Shown here: positions 8,557-16,611 of the stretch, in pieces
Layout of the letters: each line of letters starts with the position of its first letter
Position numbering within the stretch: position 1 is the stretch's first letter
NCBI GenBank assembly: GCA_002343715.1
Contig: DDSA01000092.1
Span: 75,541 to 99,085 of the forward strand
Reading direction: 5' to 3'
DNA from: Phycisphaerales bacterium UBA2402
GTDB lineage: Bacteria; Planctomycetota; Phycisphaerae; Phycisphaerales; UBA1924
Length of the DNA stretch: 23,545 bases
Program-made: the position numbers and the translations under genes
Notes under the pieces: generated by a model
Told to the model about the DNA's origin: nothing
The model's database searches: none
What the model saw: the letters and a program-made list of their open reading frames with translations, nothing else

Positions 8557-9833
8557 ACGCACGCCTCGTACGGCCGGTTCTCCGCGAGACAACGGGCCAG
8601 GTCCCGATAGACCGACTCGACTCGATCACGTGACGGCCCCGGCCCGCACGCCCGCATGATCCGTCTCGCCAGGCATCCGCGCGAGAGAATCACGTTCAAC
8701 GCGGATTGGAACTCCGGGTAGCCCGGTTCCTTTGCCAGGGTCGTCTCGATCAGGGCCTGCCACACGTCCTTCGCACGGCACGCCTTGCCGGTAATGCCCA
8801 GCGCGCTCGCATACTCCTCGGGCACGATGGCCTCGTCCGCATCGCGGATGACCGAGAGCAGGATGGCGTGCAGCGGCTCCACCTGCCAGCGTCGGATCAC
8901 CTCGAGATCGCTCAACCGACCCTCGACCATCGCGCGCAGCACGGCGGTGATGGCCGCGAGGATGGCGAGGTCGCTGGCCGGGCACTCCTGCACGTCGAGC
9001 ACGCGGACTTCGATGGTGTTGCGTTCAAATCGCGCGATGGCCCCGCGGGCGTTGGCCCACTCGTGCCGGAGGATGCCCTGGGGATCGTGGGGAGACAGCC
9101 CGGCGTAGATGGCACCGAGAATCACCCGCTCGTACTCGGTCCGTGTAAAGACCGGTTCGGGCACCACCCGACCGGAGATGACTGGCAGTTTTCTCGCGTT
9201 GTGCCGGTAGACCTCGAGCCGATTGTCGAGCAGGCCCGTGGTGCGGCCGTCCATGATCGGCGAAGAGGCGGTGAGCGCCGGCATGATCGGCAGGAGGAAC
9301 CGGATCGCCGCATGCAGGCGGCCGAACTCGCTCTCTTCGGCATCGTCATCGGCGAATGGGAGGTTCAGGTGCGCGGACTGGAGGTTCGCCCATCCGTGCC
9401 CGCGGCAGTCGAAGATTCGGTTGAACGCGCTGTACACATCGCTGTACCCGTGCGGCCAGAGGCGCATCTCACTATCGGGGTCCATGAGCGGGTGCATCCC
9501 ACCGGGGAGGAGCGCCGCACCGCGCGGCGCGAGCAGATCGTTCGCCCGGCGAACGCTTTCATGAAACACGCCCGCCAAGCCCGGGAGAGACGATGCCGGT
9601 GCGCCGGTCTTGAACTCAACCACGTGGAGCGCCAGTTCGTTCGACCACGAAACAGGCCCAAGCCCGACCGATCCCGGATGGGTCGCATCCTCTTCTTCAT
9701 CCAACTCGGCTCCCGGCAGCGTTGTGGCGGCCAGGAGCAGGTCGTCCGCGATCGGGGCGATGCGCAGCGTTTCTCGATCCACGATCATGTATTCGAGTTC
9801 CACGCCGTACGCCTGAAAAAGTGGGATGGGCAT
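8553..9833 (-). CDS. GCS2-family glutamate-cysteine ligase-like protein
   Basis: This 426-residue protein of the carboxylate-amine/glutamate-cysteine ligase type 2 family joins glutamate to an amino group with ATP. Signature features are YGVELEYMIVD at residues 9-19 (E12 and E14 likely metal ligands), GGMHPLMDPD at 111-120 (H114), LQSAHLNLPF at 151-160 and the C-terminal strand NTIEVRVLDVQECP at 272-285. The LQSAHLNLPF form differs from the HVHVG of the YbdK group, so the exact acceptor may not be cysteine. No glutathione synthetase gene is present nearby. It is the first gene of a five-gene coupled array. The ATG at 9833 has no Shine-Dalgarno but sits seven bases behind TACACT. Confidence 0.82.
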   Translation of the reverse strand: MPIPLFQAYGVELEYMIVDRETLRIAPIADDLLLAATTLPGAELDEEEDATHPGSVGLGPVSWSNELALHVVEFKTGAPASSLPGLAGVFHESVRRANDLLAPRGAALLPGGMHPLMDPDSEMRLWPHGYSDVYSAFNRIFDCRGHGWANLQSAHLNLPFADDDAEESEFGRLHAAIRFLLPIMPALTASSPIMDGRTTGLLDNRLEVYRHNARKLPVISGRVVPEPVFTRTEYERVILGAIYAGLSPHDPQGILRHEWANARGAIARFERNTIEVRVLDVQECPASDLAILAAITAVLRAMVEGRLSDLEVIRRWQVEPLHAILLSVIRDADEAIVPEEYASALGITGKACRAKDVWQALIETTLAKEPGYPEFQSALNVILSRGCLARRIMRACGPGPSRDRVESVYRDLARCLAENRPYEACV

Positions 9834-9840
9834 GGGGGCG

Positions 9841-9846
9841 AGTGTA
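9841..9846 (-). promoter_or_regulatory. -10-like box close to the start of the ligase array
   Basis: TACACT on the minus strand ends seven bases before the ATG at 9833. No good -35 is visible. If used, transcription would start at or within a base or two of the start codon, so the five-gene array would begin with a leaderless cistron. Confidence 0.35.
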
Positions 9847-9988
9847 CGGGGTTCGGACGGCTCGGCTGAGTTGCCTCAAACTCAGGGTCAGCCGGGGAAG
9901 TGACCATTTCACATTGCCTCGCGATGAGCGGCCAAGGGTCGATCGGATCCACGCGGCAGTGCCGCGACACCTCACTCCCCAAGCCCGA

Positions 9989-9994
9989 TACCCT
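9989..9994 (+). promoter_or_regulatory. -10-like box five bases before the peptidase start
   Basis: TACCCT, five bases, then the ATG at 10000. There is no Shine-Dalgarno and only a poor -35. The N5 spacing matches that of the aldolase gene and of the gene at 4967. Confidence 0.3.
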
Positions 9995-9999
9995 CGACG

Positions 10000-12900
10000 A
10001 TGCTCCTTGCCACTCTCGCCGTCGCGTGTCTTACGCTGGTTCCCGCCTTCGATCCGCCGACGGTGGCGGAGAAAACAGAGTTCCGCCAGACCGCTACCGC
10101 CGCGGACGTATCCGCGTTTCTCACCGAACTCGCGGCCAAGAGTTCGTTCGTCCGCATCACTGAACTGGGCACATCCGGCGAGGGGCGAACCATCCCGCTC
10201 GTCCTTGTGGCCGATCCGGCCGTTTCCAGCGCGGAAGAGGCGAGGAAATCGGGTAAGATCGTGATCGCTCTTCTGGGGAGCATCCACCCCGGCGAGTGCG
10301 ACGGCAAGGAGGCCCTGCTCGCGCTGGCCAGGGATATCGCGCTTGCACGGGCGGCCAAAGCCGAGGGACCGGTGGCGGCGGACCTGCTCGATCACGCGGT
10401 GCTCGCGTTTATTCCCTTGTACAACCCGGATGGGAACGAGCGAGTGGACCCGGGGAATCGCCCCGGCCAGAACGGACCCGAGACGATGGGCCGGCGGGAG
10501 AACGCCGCGGGCCTGGACCTCAACCGTGATTTTGTCAAACTCGAAGCGCCGGAGACGCGCGCGTTGCTCCGGTTCATCCGCACCGCCGACCCCGCCATTT
10601 TGATCGATACTCATACGACCAACGGCTCATTCCACCGATTCCCGCTTACCTATGACACGATCAAAAATCCAGCCGGTGATGCCGCCCTGGTTGCATTCGC
10701 TCGGGGCACGCTGCTTCCCGCTATCGCCTCGGCGGCGAAGGAAAAGCACGCACTCGATACCTTCTGGTACGGCAACTTCGAGGACGGCCACAGCCGGTGG
10801 GAGAGTTATCCCGATGAACCCCGCTACATCGTGAACGGCATGGGGTTGAGGAACCGCATCGGCATCCTGACCGAGTCCTATTCCTACGCCCCGTACCGTG
10901 ATCGGGTGAAGGCACAGGAAGCGTTTATCGCCGAGTGCCTGAATGCCACGCTCGCTCAACGAGAGGACATCCGCCGATTCATCCGCGAAGCCGATGAACG
11001 AGCCGCGAAGGCGGATGCCGATGATGACGCAGCGGGTGCCACACCCCGCCGTCCCGTGCGAGGAGGCAGAAACCGATCCGCCCCGGTCCCGCGCCCCGAT
11101 CCTGTGCAAACACCCGCGAGCCAACCTGCACAACCCACGGACGACGATAGACCGCAGGCCCGGACCGACGAGGAGAAACGCACTGTGGTGCTCGCATCCA
11201 CCATGAGCGCGGCGCCGGACAAGGCCACCATCCCAGGGTTTGTGGAGATCAGCGAAGAGGGCCGCGCACGTCCCACCGCGGAACCGAAGGAGTACACCGT
11301 CGATCTGTTCACGGTCTTTTCGCCCGCGAAGTCGATCGAACGCCCCTGGGCGTATGTTGTTCGTGCGCCCGCCTCTGCTGATGCGCCGGCATGGTTGACG
11401 GGAGTGATGGAGAATCTCCAGCGCCACGGCATCAAGGTGGATGAACTACGGGAAGACCTTGAGATCGAGGCTACGGAACTCATCGCCTCGAAACTGACGA
11501 AGTCCGTCCGACCGTTCCAGGGGCACACGTTGTCCATGATCGAAGCGAGTGATCGGGTGGGGGCTGTTCGATTGACCGCCGGTTCGCTCATCATCCGCAC
11601 CGCGCAGCCCCTAGGCACGTTCGCGGCGTATCTGCTCGAACCCGCCGCGGCCGACGGTCTGACACTCTGGAACTTCTTTGATGCCGCGATCGCGGCGGAT
11701 GCACCACACCCGGTCGTGCGCCTCGCCAAGCCGGTGCCGATGAACACGATCGTTTGCCCGCCTCTGCCGGAGGACCGAAAGCCGCCGCAACCCCTGACGT
11801 TCGCCGTAGCTCAGGAGGACGCCCCCAACCTCACGGGTTCGCCCGTGAGCATCGGCGCGTGGCTGGATGATGAGCACTTCCTGCAGAGCAAGGAGGGCAA
11901 ACTCTGGAAGGTCCACGCCGCCACCGGGCGTGCGGAGCGGTTCTTCGATCCCAAGCCCGTGATCGCGGCCCTCGAACAACTGCCCACGATCAGCCAGAGG
12001 CAGGCCGCGGGCTTCGTGAACCGGACGAACTTCAACTGGGACAAGGGCCGGACTGGGTTCGTCTTTTCACACCAGAACGACCTGTACTACGCGCGATTTG
12101 ACGGGACGCTCGCGGCGCGGCTGACATCCACGCCCGAGGAGGAGGAATGCGTCACGATCAGCCCGGACGGCGCGTTCGTCGCCTTTGTTCGCAGCAACGA
12201 CCTCTGGGTGGTGGATGTCGCCACGCAGCGCGAGCGAGCCTTGACGACCGGCGGCACCGACACCTTACGGCGCGGCAAGGCCGATTGGGTGTACCACGAG
12301 GAGATCTTCAATCGTTCGTGGACCACGCACTGGTGGTCGCCCGACTCACGTCGGATCGCGTTCCTGGAGATCGATTCTTCCCCGGTGGATGTGTACACGC
12401 TGGTCAACGACATCCCCGAAGGGCTTCGCGTCGAGGCCGAGCGGTACCCCAAGGTCGGCCGGCCCAACCCGACGTTCAAGGTGTTCGCGTGCGAGGTCGC
12501 CGGGGGCACACCCGCGCCTGTGGACATTTCCGGCTACAACCCTCAGGACCTGCTCGCGTTCAACATCGCGTGGTGGCCCGATTCGAGCTCGTTCATGCTG
12601 CTGGCGGGCAACCGCGTGCAGACGTGGGCCGATGCGCTGCGCTGCCCCGCCGATGGCGGGACGCCCGCGAGACTCTTCCGCGAGACCACGGGCGCATGGG
12701 TCGAGCCGCCCGATCCGCCGCGGTTTCTGAAGGATGGGAGTTTTCTCTTTGCTTCGGAACGTACCGGGTGGAAGCACTACTACCACTATTTGAAGGACGG
12801 CTCGCTCATCGCCCCCCTCACTACCGGCGAGTGGGAGACGCGCGGCCTTCTCGAACTCGACGAGAAGAACGGGCACGCGTACATGAGCGCGACCCGGGAT

Positions 12901-13992
12901 GCGCCCATCGCGGAGAACCTGTACCGGATAAGCCTGAAGCCCGGCTCTGGGGATGGTCGTTCGGCGGAGGAGGGAGAGCCTCCGTCAGATGTGACCACGA
13001 CCGAACTGGTTCGACTGACCAACGCTCCAGGCCCGCACCGCTGCACCGTTTCACCCGGCGGCACGTACTTCACCGACGCGTGGTCAACGCCGGAGCAGCC
13101 GACGCGGGTAGTGCTCCGCAGGGTGGACGGTGGCGAGATCGTCCGAACGCTCGACACCAACCCGGTGCGTGACCTCTCCCGCTTCATGCTCGGCGCGTAC
13201 GAGCGCGTTCAGATACCGATGAAAGACGGGTTTCTCGTCGAAGGCTCGATTTTGAAGCCCGTGATGTTCGACCCCTCGCGGCGCTACCCGGTCTGGTTCA
13301 TGACCTACGCGGGCCCGCACGCGCCGACGATCACCGACGGCTGGTCCCGCCGCGTGATGGATGAGTATCTGGCGGATGCCGGATTCATCGTCTTCCGGGC
13401 CGACCCGCGTTCGGCCAGCGGCAAGGGCGCGATCTCGGCCTGGAGCGCCTACAAGCAACTGGGTATTCAGGAACTCGCCGACATCGAAGAGACCATGGCC
13501 TGGCTCATTGCACACCCCTGGGTGGACGCGGCGCGGATCGGCATGTCCGGCCATTCCTACGGCGGGTTCATGACCAGTTACGCGATGACACACAGCAAGA
13601 CCTTCGCCGCGGGCATCGCGGGAGCGCCCGTGACCGACTGGAAGGATTACGACTCGATCTATACCGAGCGCTACATGCTCCTCCCCCAGGACAACACCGA
13701 GAACTACGAGAAAACCAGCGTCGTCGCGGCGGCGAAGAACCTGCACGGCCGTCTGCTGCTCCTGCACGGCATGATGGACGACAACGTGCACCCGCAGAAC
13801 GCCACACGTCTTGTCCGGGCCTTGCAACGTGCCGACAAGCAGTTCGACCTCATGTTCTATCCGGAGAGCCGCCACGGTCTGGGCGGGAAACACTACCAAC
13901 GCCTCGTTTTCGAGTTTATCACGCGCACGCTCGGCGGCACGACCGGTGAATCCTCCAGCCCGTCAACCCCGGCGGAACGCACCGGCCCGTAA
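10000..13992 (+). CDS. Secreted M14 zinc carboxypeptidase - S9B (DPP-IV type) peptidase fusion
   Basis: A single frame of 1330 residues encodes two peptidases. A hydrophobic N-terminus (MLLATLAVACLTLVPA) is a probable signal peptide without a charged n-region. The M14 part spans about residues 25-590: zinc ligands H96 and E99 (SIHPGEC) and H205 (DTHTTNG), substrate-binding N175-R176, and catalytic E292 (LTESYSY). A Pro/Arg/Asp-rich linker at 328-397 splits its catalytic and C-terminal domains. From about 600 a DPP-IV-type propeller and alpha/beta hydrolase follow, with the double-Glu exopeptidase motif DWVYHEE (E767, E768), oxyanion Y1103 (TYAGP) and the triad S1186 (GHSYGG), D1260 (DDNVH), H1292 (SRHGL). 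All key residues of both enzymes are present. It probably trims peptides outside the cytoplasm from both ends. It diverges from the ligase array and lies 259 bp before yidC. Confidence 0.93.
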   Translation: MLLATLAVACLTLVPAFDPPTVAEKTEFRQTATAADVSAFLTELAAKSSFVRITELGTSGEGRTIPLVLVADPAVSSAEEARKSGKIVIALLGSIHPGECDGKEALLALARDIALARAAKAEGPVAADLLDHAVLAFIPLYNPDGNERVDPGNRPGQNGPETMGRRENAAGLDLNRDFVKLEAPETRALLRFIRTADPAILIDTHTTNGSFHRFPLTYDTIKNPAGDAALVAFARGTLLPAIASAAKEKHALDTFWYGNFEDGHSRWESYPDEPRYIVNGMGLRNRIGILTESYSYAPYRDRVKAQEAFIAECLNATLAQREDIRRFIREADERAAKADADDDAAGATPRRPVRGGRNRSAPVPRPDPVQTPASQPAQPTDDDRPQARTDEEKRTVVLASTMSAAPDKATIPGFVEISEEGRARPTAEPKEYTVDLFTVFSPAKSIERPWAYVVRAPASADAPAWLTGVMENLQRHGIKVDELREDLEIEATELIASKLTKSVRPFQGHTLSMIEASDRVGAVRLTAGSLIIRTAQPLGTFAAYLLEPAAADGLTLWNFFDAAIAADAPHPVVRLAKPVPMNTIVCPPLPEDRKPPQPLTFAVAQEDAPNLTGSPVSIGAWLDDEHFLQSKEGKLWKVHAATGRAERFFDPKPVIAALEQLPTISQRQAAGFVNRTNFNWDKGRTGFVFSHQNDLYYARFDGTLAARLTSTPEEEECVTISPDGAFVAFVRSNDLWVVDVATQRERALTTGGTDTLRRGKADWVYHEEIFNRSWTTHWWSPDSRRIAFLEIDSSPVDVYTLVNDIPEGLRVEAERYPKVGRPNPTFKVFACEVAGGTPAPVDISGYNPQDLLAFNIAWWPDSSSFMLLAGNRVQTWADALRCPADGGTPARLFRETTGAWVEPPDPPRFLKDGSFLFASERTGWKHYYHYLKDGSLIAPLTTGEWETRGLLELDEKNGHAYMSATRDAPIAENLYRISLKPGSGDGRSAEEGEPPSDVTTTELVRLTNAPGPHRCTVSPGGTYFTDAWSTPEQPTRVVLRRVDGGEIVRTLDTNPVRDLSRFMLGAYERVQIPMKDGFLVEGSILKPVMFDPSRRYPVWFMTYAGPHAPTITDGWSRRVMDEYLADAGFIVFRADPRSASGKGAISAWSAYKQLGIQELADIEETMAWLIAHPWVDAARIGMSGHSYGGFMTSYAMTHSKTFAAGIAGAPVTDWKDYDSIYTERYMLLPQDNTENYEKTSVVAAAKNLHGRLLLLHGMMDDNVHPQNATRLVRALQRADKQFDLMFYPESRHGLGGKHYQRLVFEFITRTLGGTTGESSSPSTPAERTGP

Positions 13993-14251
13993 TATCACGT
14001 TCGAGGGACGTACTGTGTTGCCCGCCGGGCCTGCGTGCCTGCGAAAGGTGCTGGGAAACGGGCCGCACGTTCGCCGTACGTTGTACTCAGACGTTTTCGA
14101 ACGGGTGCATCGCGTAGAACGTCCCTATCCTTGCCGCCCTTTTCCGGCGGCGTTGCCGGAAGCACCTGTGTGCCGCTGTACCCGCAATCGGTCGGGGCAC
14201 GCTCCAAATGACCACTGCGCGGGGAGTTCCGATCCGCCGCGTTTTTCGATC
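13993..14251 (+). other. 259-bp yidC upstream region with alternative hairpins
   Basis: No gene is supported here. A stem GCCGCC (14134-14139) / GGCGGC (14147-14152) with a 7-nt loop shares bases with an alternative stem CCGG (14145-14148) / CCGG (14157-14160), so the two are mutually exclusive. This could be a leader or attenuator of yidC, or only GC-rich chance pairing. No ribosomal protein L34 gene is found in either strand. Confidence 0.35.
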
Positions 14252-16531
14252 ATGCCCAAGCCAGTCAACACGACCCTCCGAATCGCCGTCCCACTCATCG
14301 CCTCGCTGCTCGGGCTTGGTGTAGTCTGGTCGGTATGGAAAGTTGGTCAGCCGCAACCAACCCCCTCCGCTGTACCTTCCCCTGCTGTCACGCCCGATCC
14401 CGCTCCGGGTGTTACACAAGCCTTGACTCCGGCCGAGAAGCAGCCCGAGAGCAATGATCCAACTTCCACGACAGCCGAACCGGACACGAAGCCCGTCGTA
14501 CCGCCTCCGTCGGCCGCGTCGTCCGGGCCGCTGGCCGGGCTGACGGCACGCCAGTTCTCGGGTGATCCGCTCGCCACCTTCGACATGCCTATCGGGGGCC
14601 TCGATCCCAAGGGGCCGATGACGGCCCAGGTTCAGTTTTCGCCGCACGGCGCGGGCTGGTCCACGGCCACGTTCGCGGCGTTTTTCGATACGATCGAGCG
14701 CCGCAGCCATCTGGTGCTTCAGTCGGAGCATGTCGATGCGGCCAGCAGCGTGCTGACGCCGATGGCCGCGTTGGCGATCGAGGTACAACAGGCCGATGCG
14801 CCCGTGCAGGTGGTGGGACTGGTCGGCTCATCAGCGGCTCCGGTGTGGCGACGGATCACGGGACGACCCGGCGCGTTTGAGGCGGAGGTGGTAGACGGGT
14901 CTGGTGAACCTGTACTGCGGATTACTCGGGTGTTCTCTCTGGCGGCGACTTCGAGGATTGTTCGGGTTGAACAAGCCGTCGAGAATCTATCGGGCCGTCC
15001 GCTCACGGTGCGGTGGTTCCAGATCGCCAGTGTCGATCCGCCCAGCGATTCGGGCACGTACGGCGGGGACAAGCGGGTGGTGCGGTTCGGGTATCTTCTC
15101 TCGCCCGAGCGGGATCCCAGCCGGGCCGCGGTGCTCACCGGGTCGCACGACAAGGCCAGGGGGTCGATCATAGGTGAGCGCGTGGTTGAGACCGCGGCAG
15201 ATGGTACTTCGTTCACAACCTTCCGGGATTGGAAACTCTGGCCGACGCCGGAGATTCTCGATAACCGGATCGAACTGAGTTGGATCGCGTACACCAACCG
15301 GTACTTCGGCATCGCGGTGCACCCGCTCTTTGACCCCGCCGCCGGGGGAGGGCGGAGCCTCCGCTGGCTGGGGAACGTGGACCGTGTGGTGCTCGACGGT
15401 GGACCCGGGAGTGAAACGTTGGGCCTCCGGCTGACGAGCGTGCCGCTGGTCCTTGGAGCATCGGGAACGCCCTCGGCCCGGGCTGATCTGACCCACGGGG
15501 TGTACATCGGCCCGCTCGAGAAGAAACTCATCCGATCCGAGGCGATCCTGCGCGCACTGCACCTTGACCGGATGGTGGTGTACAACTTCGGGGGTCCGTG
15601 CGGGTTCTGCACCTTTGACTGGCTGACGGGGCTGCTGCTGAGCGTGCTTCGGTTCCTGCACGACTCGATCTTCCGTGACTGGGCGCTGTCGATCATCTTC
15701 CTGGTGGTGATCGTGCGGACGTGCCTGCACCCGCTGACGCGCTGGACGCAGATCCGCATGGGCGTGTTCGGCAAGCAGATGGCGGGGATCGGACCCAAGC
15801 AGAAGCAGATCCAGGAACGGTTCAAGGACGATCCCGCGAAGATGCAGCAGGAGACGGCCAAACTCTGGCGCGAGGAGGGGATCAGCCCCGCCGGGTTCCT
15901 CGGTTGCCTGCCCGCCTTCGCGCAGACGCCTGTCTGGATCGCGCTCTCGGCGATTCTCTTCTTCGCGGTGGAGCTGCGTCACCAACCGGCCTTCTACGGC
16001 GTGTTCCAACGCATCCAGCCGCAGGGGTGGCCGACATGGTGGTTCCTGGGCGACCTTGCCGAACCCGACTCGATCATCCACTTCGGCAGAGCGATCGTGA
16101 CCCTGCCCCTGCTGGGCCCGATCACATCGATCAACCTGCTGCCGCTGTTGCTGGGGATTGTTTTCTACATCCAGCAGAAGTACCTTCAGCCGCCGACCGC
16201 GACACAACTCACGCCCGAGCAGGAGATGCAGGCCAAAATGATGAAGTGGATGACGGTCTTCCTCTTCCCGCTGATGATGTACAACGCGCCCGCGGGGCTG
16301 GCCCTCTACTTCACCGTCAACTCCACGCTGGCGATCTTCGAGAGCAAGTGGATCCGCTCGCATATGGAGAAGCACGGGATGCTTGATCTCGACAAGATCA
16401 AAGCCGCCCGGGAGGCCCGCAAGCGAGCCAAGAGCACCGAGAGCGGCGGGTTCATGGCCCGTCTCCAGCAGATCGCCGAGCAGCAGCAGGAGGCGAAGAA
16501 GCGGTTCGGGCAGGAGAGAAAGAAGAAGTAG
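14252..16531 (+). CDS. yidC: YidC/Oxa1 membrane protein insertase
   Basis: YidC inserts and folds inner-membrane proteins alone or with SecYEG. At 759 residues this is longer than the Gram-negative norm of about 550. Residues 9-29 form the N-terminal membrane anchor, then a Pro/Thr-rich linker (about 30-90) leads to a large periplasmic beta-sandwich domain to about 445. The insertase core follows: a hairpin helix near 459-472, TM2 at 475-494 with the conserved hydrophilic-groove R489 (VIVRTCLHP), a cytoplasmic coiled coil (MAGIGPKQKQIQERFKDDP), TM3 near 545-575, TM4 626-644 and TM5 667-700 (MMYNAPAGLALYFTVN). The tail is strongly basic (QQEAKKRFGQERKKK), as in ribosome-binding YidC tails. The ATG at 14252 is chosen because it begins the anchor; the frame is open 147 codons further upstream but that part overlaps the peptidase gene and is not protein-like. 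mnmE follows 80 bp downstream. Confidence 0.95.
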   Translation: MPKPVNTTLRIAVPLIASLLGLGVVWSVWKVGQPQPTPSAVPSPAVTPDPAPGVTQALTPAEKQPESNDPTSTTAEPDTKPVVPPPSAASSGPLAGLTARQFSGDPLATFDMPIGGLDPKGPMTAQVQFSPHGAGWSTATFAAFFDTIERRSHLVLQSEHVDAASSVLTPMAALAIEVQQADAPVQVVGLVGSSAAPVWRRITGRPGAFEAEVVDGSGEPVLRITRVFSLAATSRIVRVEQAVENLSGRPLTVRWFQIASVDPPSDSGTYGGDKRVVRFGYLLSPERDPSRAAVLTGSHDKARGSIIGERVVETAADGTSFTTFRDWKLWPTPEILDNRIELSWIAYTNRYFGIAVHPLFDPAAGGGRSLRWLGNVDRVVLDGGPGSETLGLRLTSVPLVLGASGTPSARADLTHGVYIGPLEKKLIRSEAILRALHLDRMVVYNFGGPCGFCTFDWLTGLLLSVLRFLHDSIFRDWALSIIFLVVIVRTCLHPLTRWTQIRMGVFGKQMAGIGPKQKQIQERFKDDPAKMQQETAKLWREEGISPAGFLGCLPAFAQTPVWIALSAILFFAVELRHQPAFYGVFQRIQPQGWPTWWFLGDLAEPDSIIHFGRAIVTLPLLGPITSINLLPLLLGIVFYIQQKYLQPPTATQLTPEQEMQAKMMKWMTVFLFPLMMYNAPAGLALYFTVNSTLAIFESKWIRSHMEKHGMLDLDKIKAAREARKRAKSTESGGFMARLQQIAEQQQEAKKRFGQERKKK

Positions 16532-16611
16532 CACGGTTGGAGCGGGTTCGCCAATGGGGCATCGGACTACCGATCGTGTTGTATGATCCCCATGTTTTAT
16601 GGGCGTAGTTC

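Noticed and set aside
14145..14205. Cobalamin-riboswitch-like words upstream of yidC (GCCGGAAGCACCTG and GCTGTACCCGCAA)
   Set aside because: The B12-box-like word comes before the core-like word, which is the wrong order. The conserved GGTG and GGGAA elements are missing, and yidC is not a cobalamin-regulated gene.
13995..14207. A ribosomal protein L34 (rpmH) gene beside yidC or upstream of rnpA
   Set aside because: Both strands were read for the short Lys/Arg-rich KRTFQPSNRKR-type sequence and none was found.
13811..14251. An upstream extension of yidC by 147 codons
   Set aside because: It overlaps the peptidase gene and is low-complexity; the membrane anchor of YidC begins right after the ATG at 14252.
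14987..16534. A 515-codon open frame antisense to yidC
   Set aside because: It mirrors the YidC core codon by codon and is full of His/Arg/Glu/Leu without motifs; the sense gene is unambiguous.
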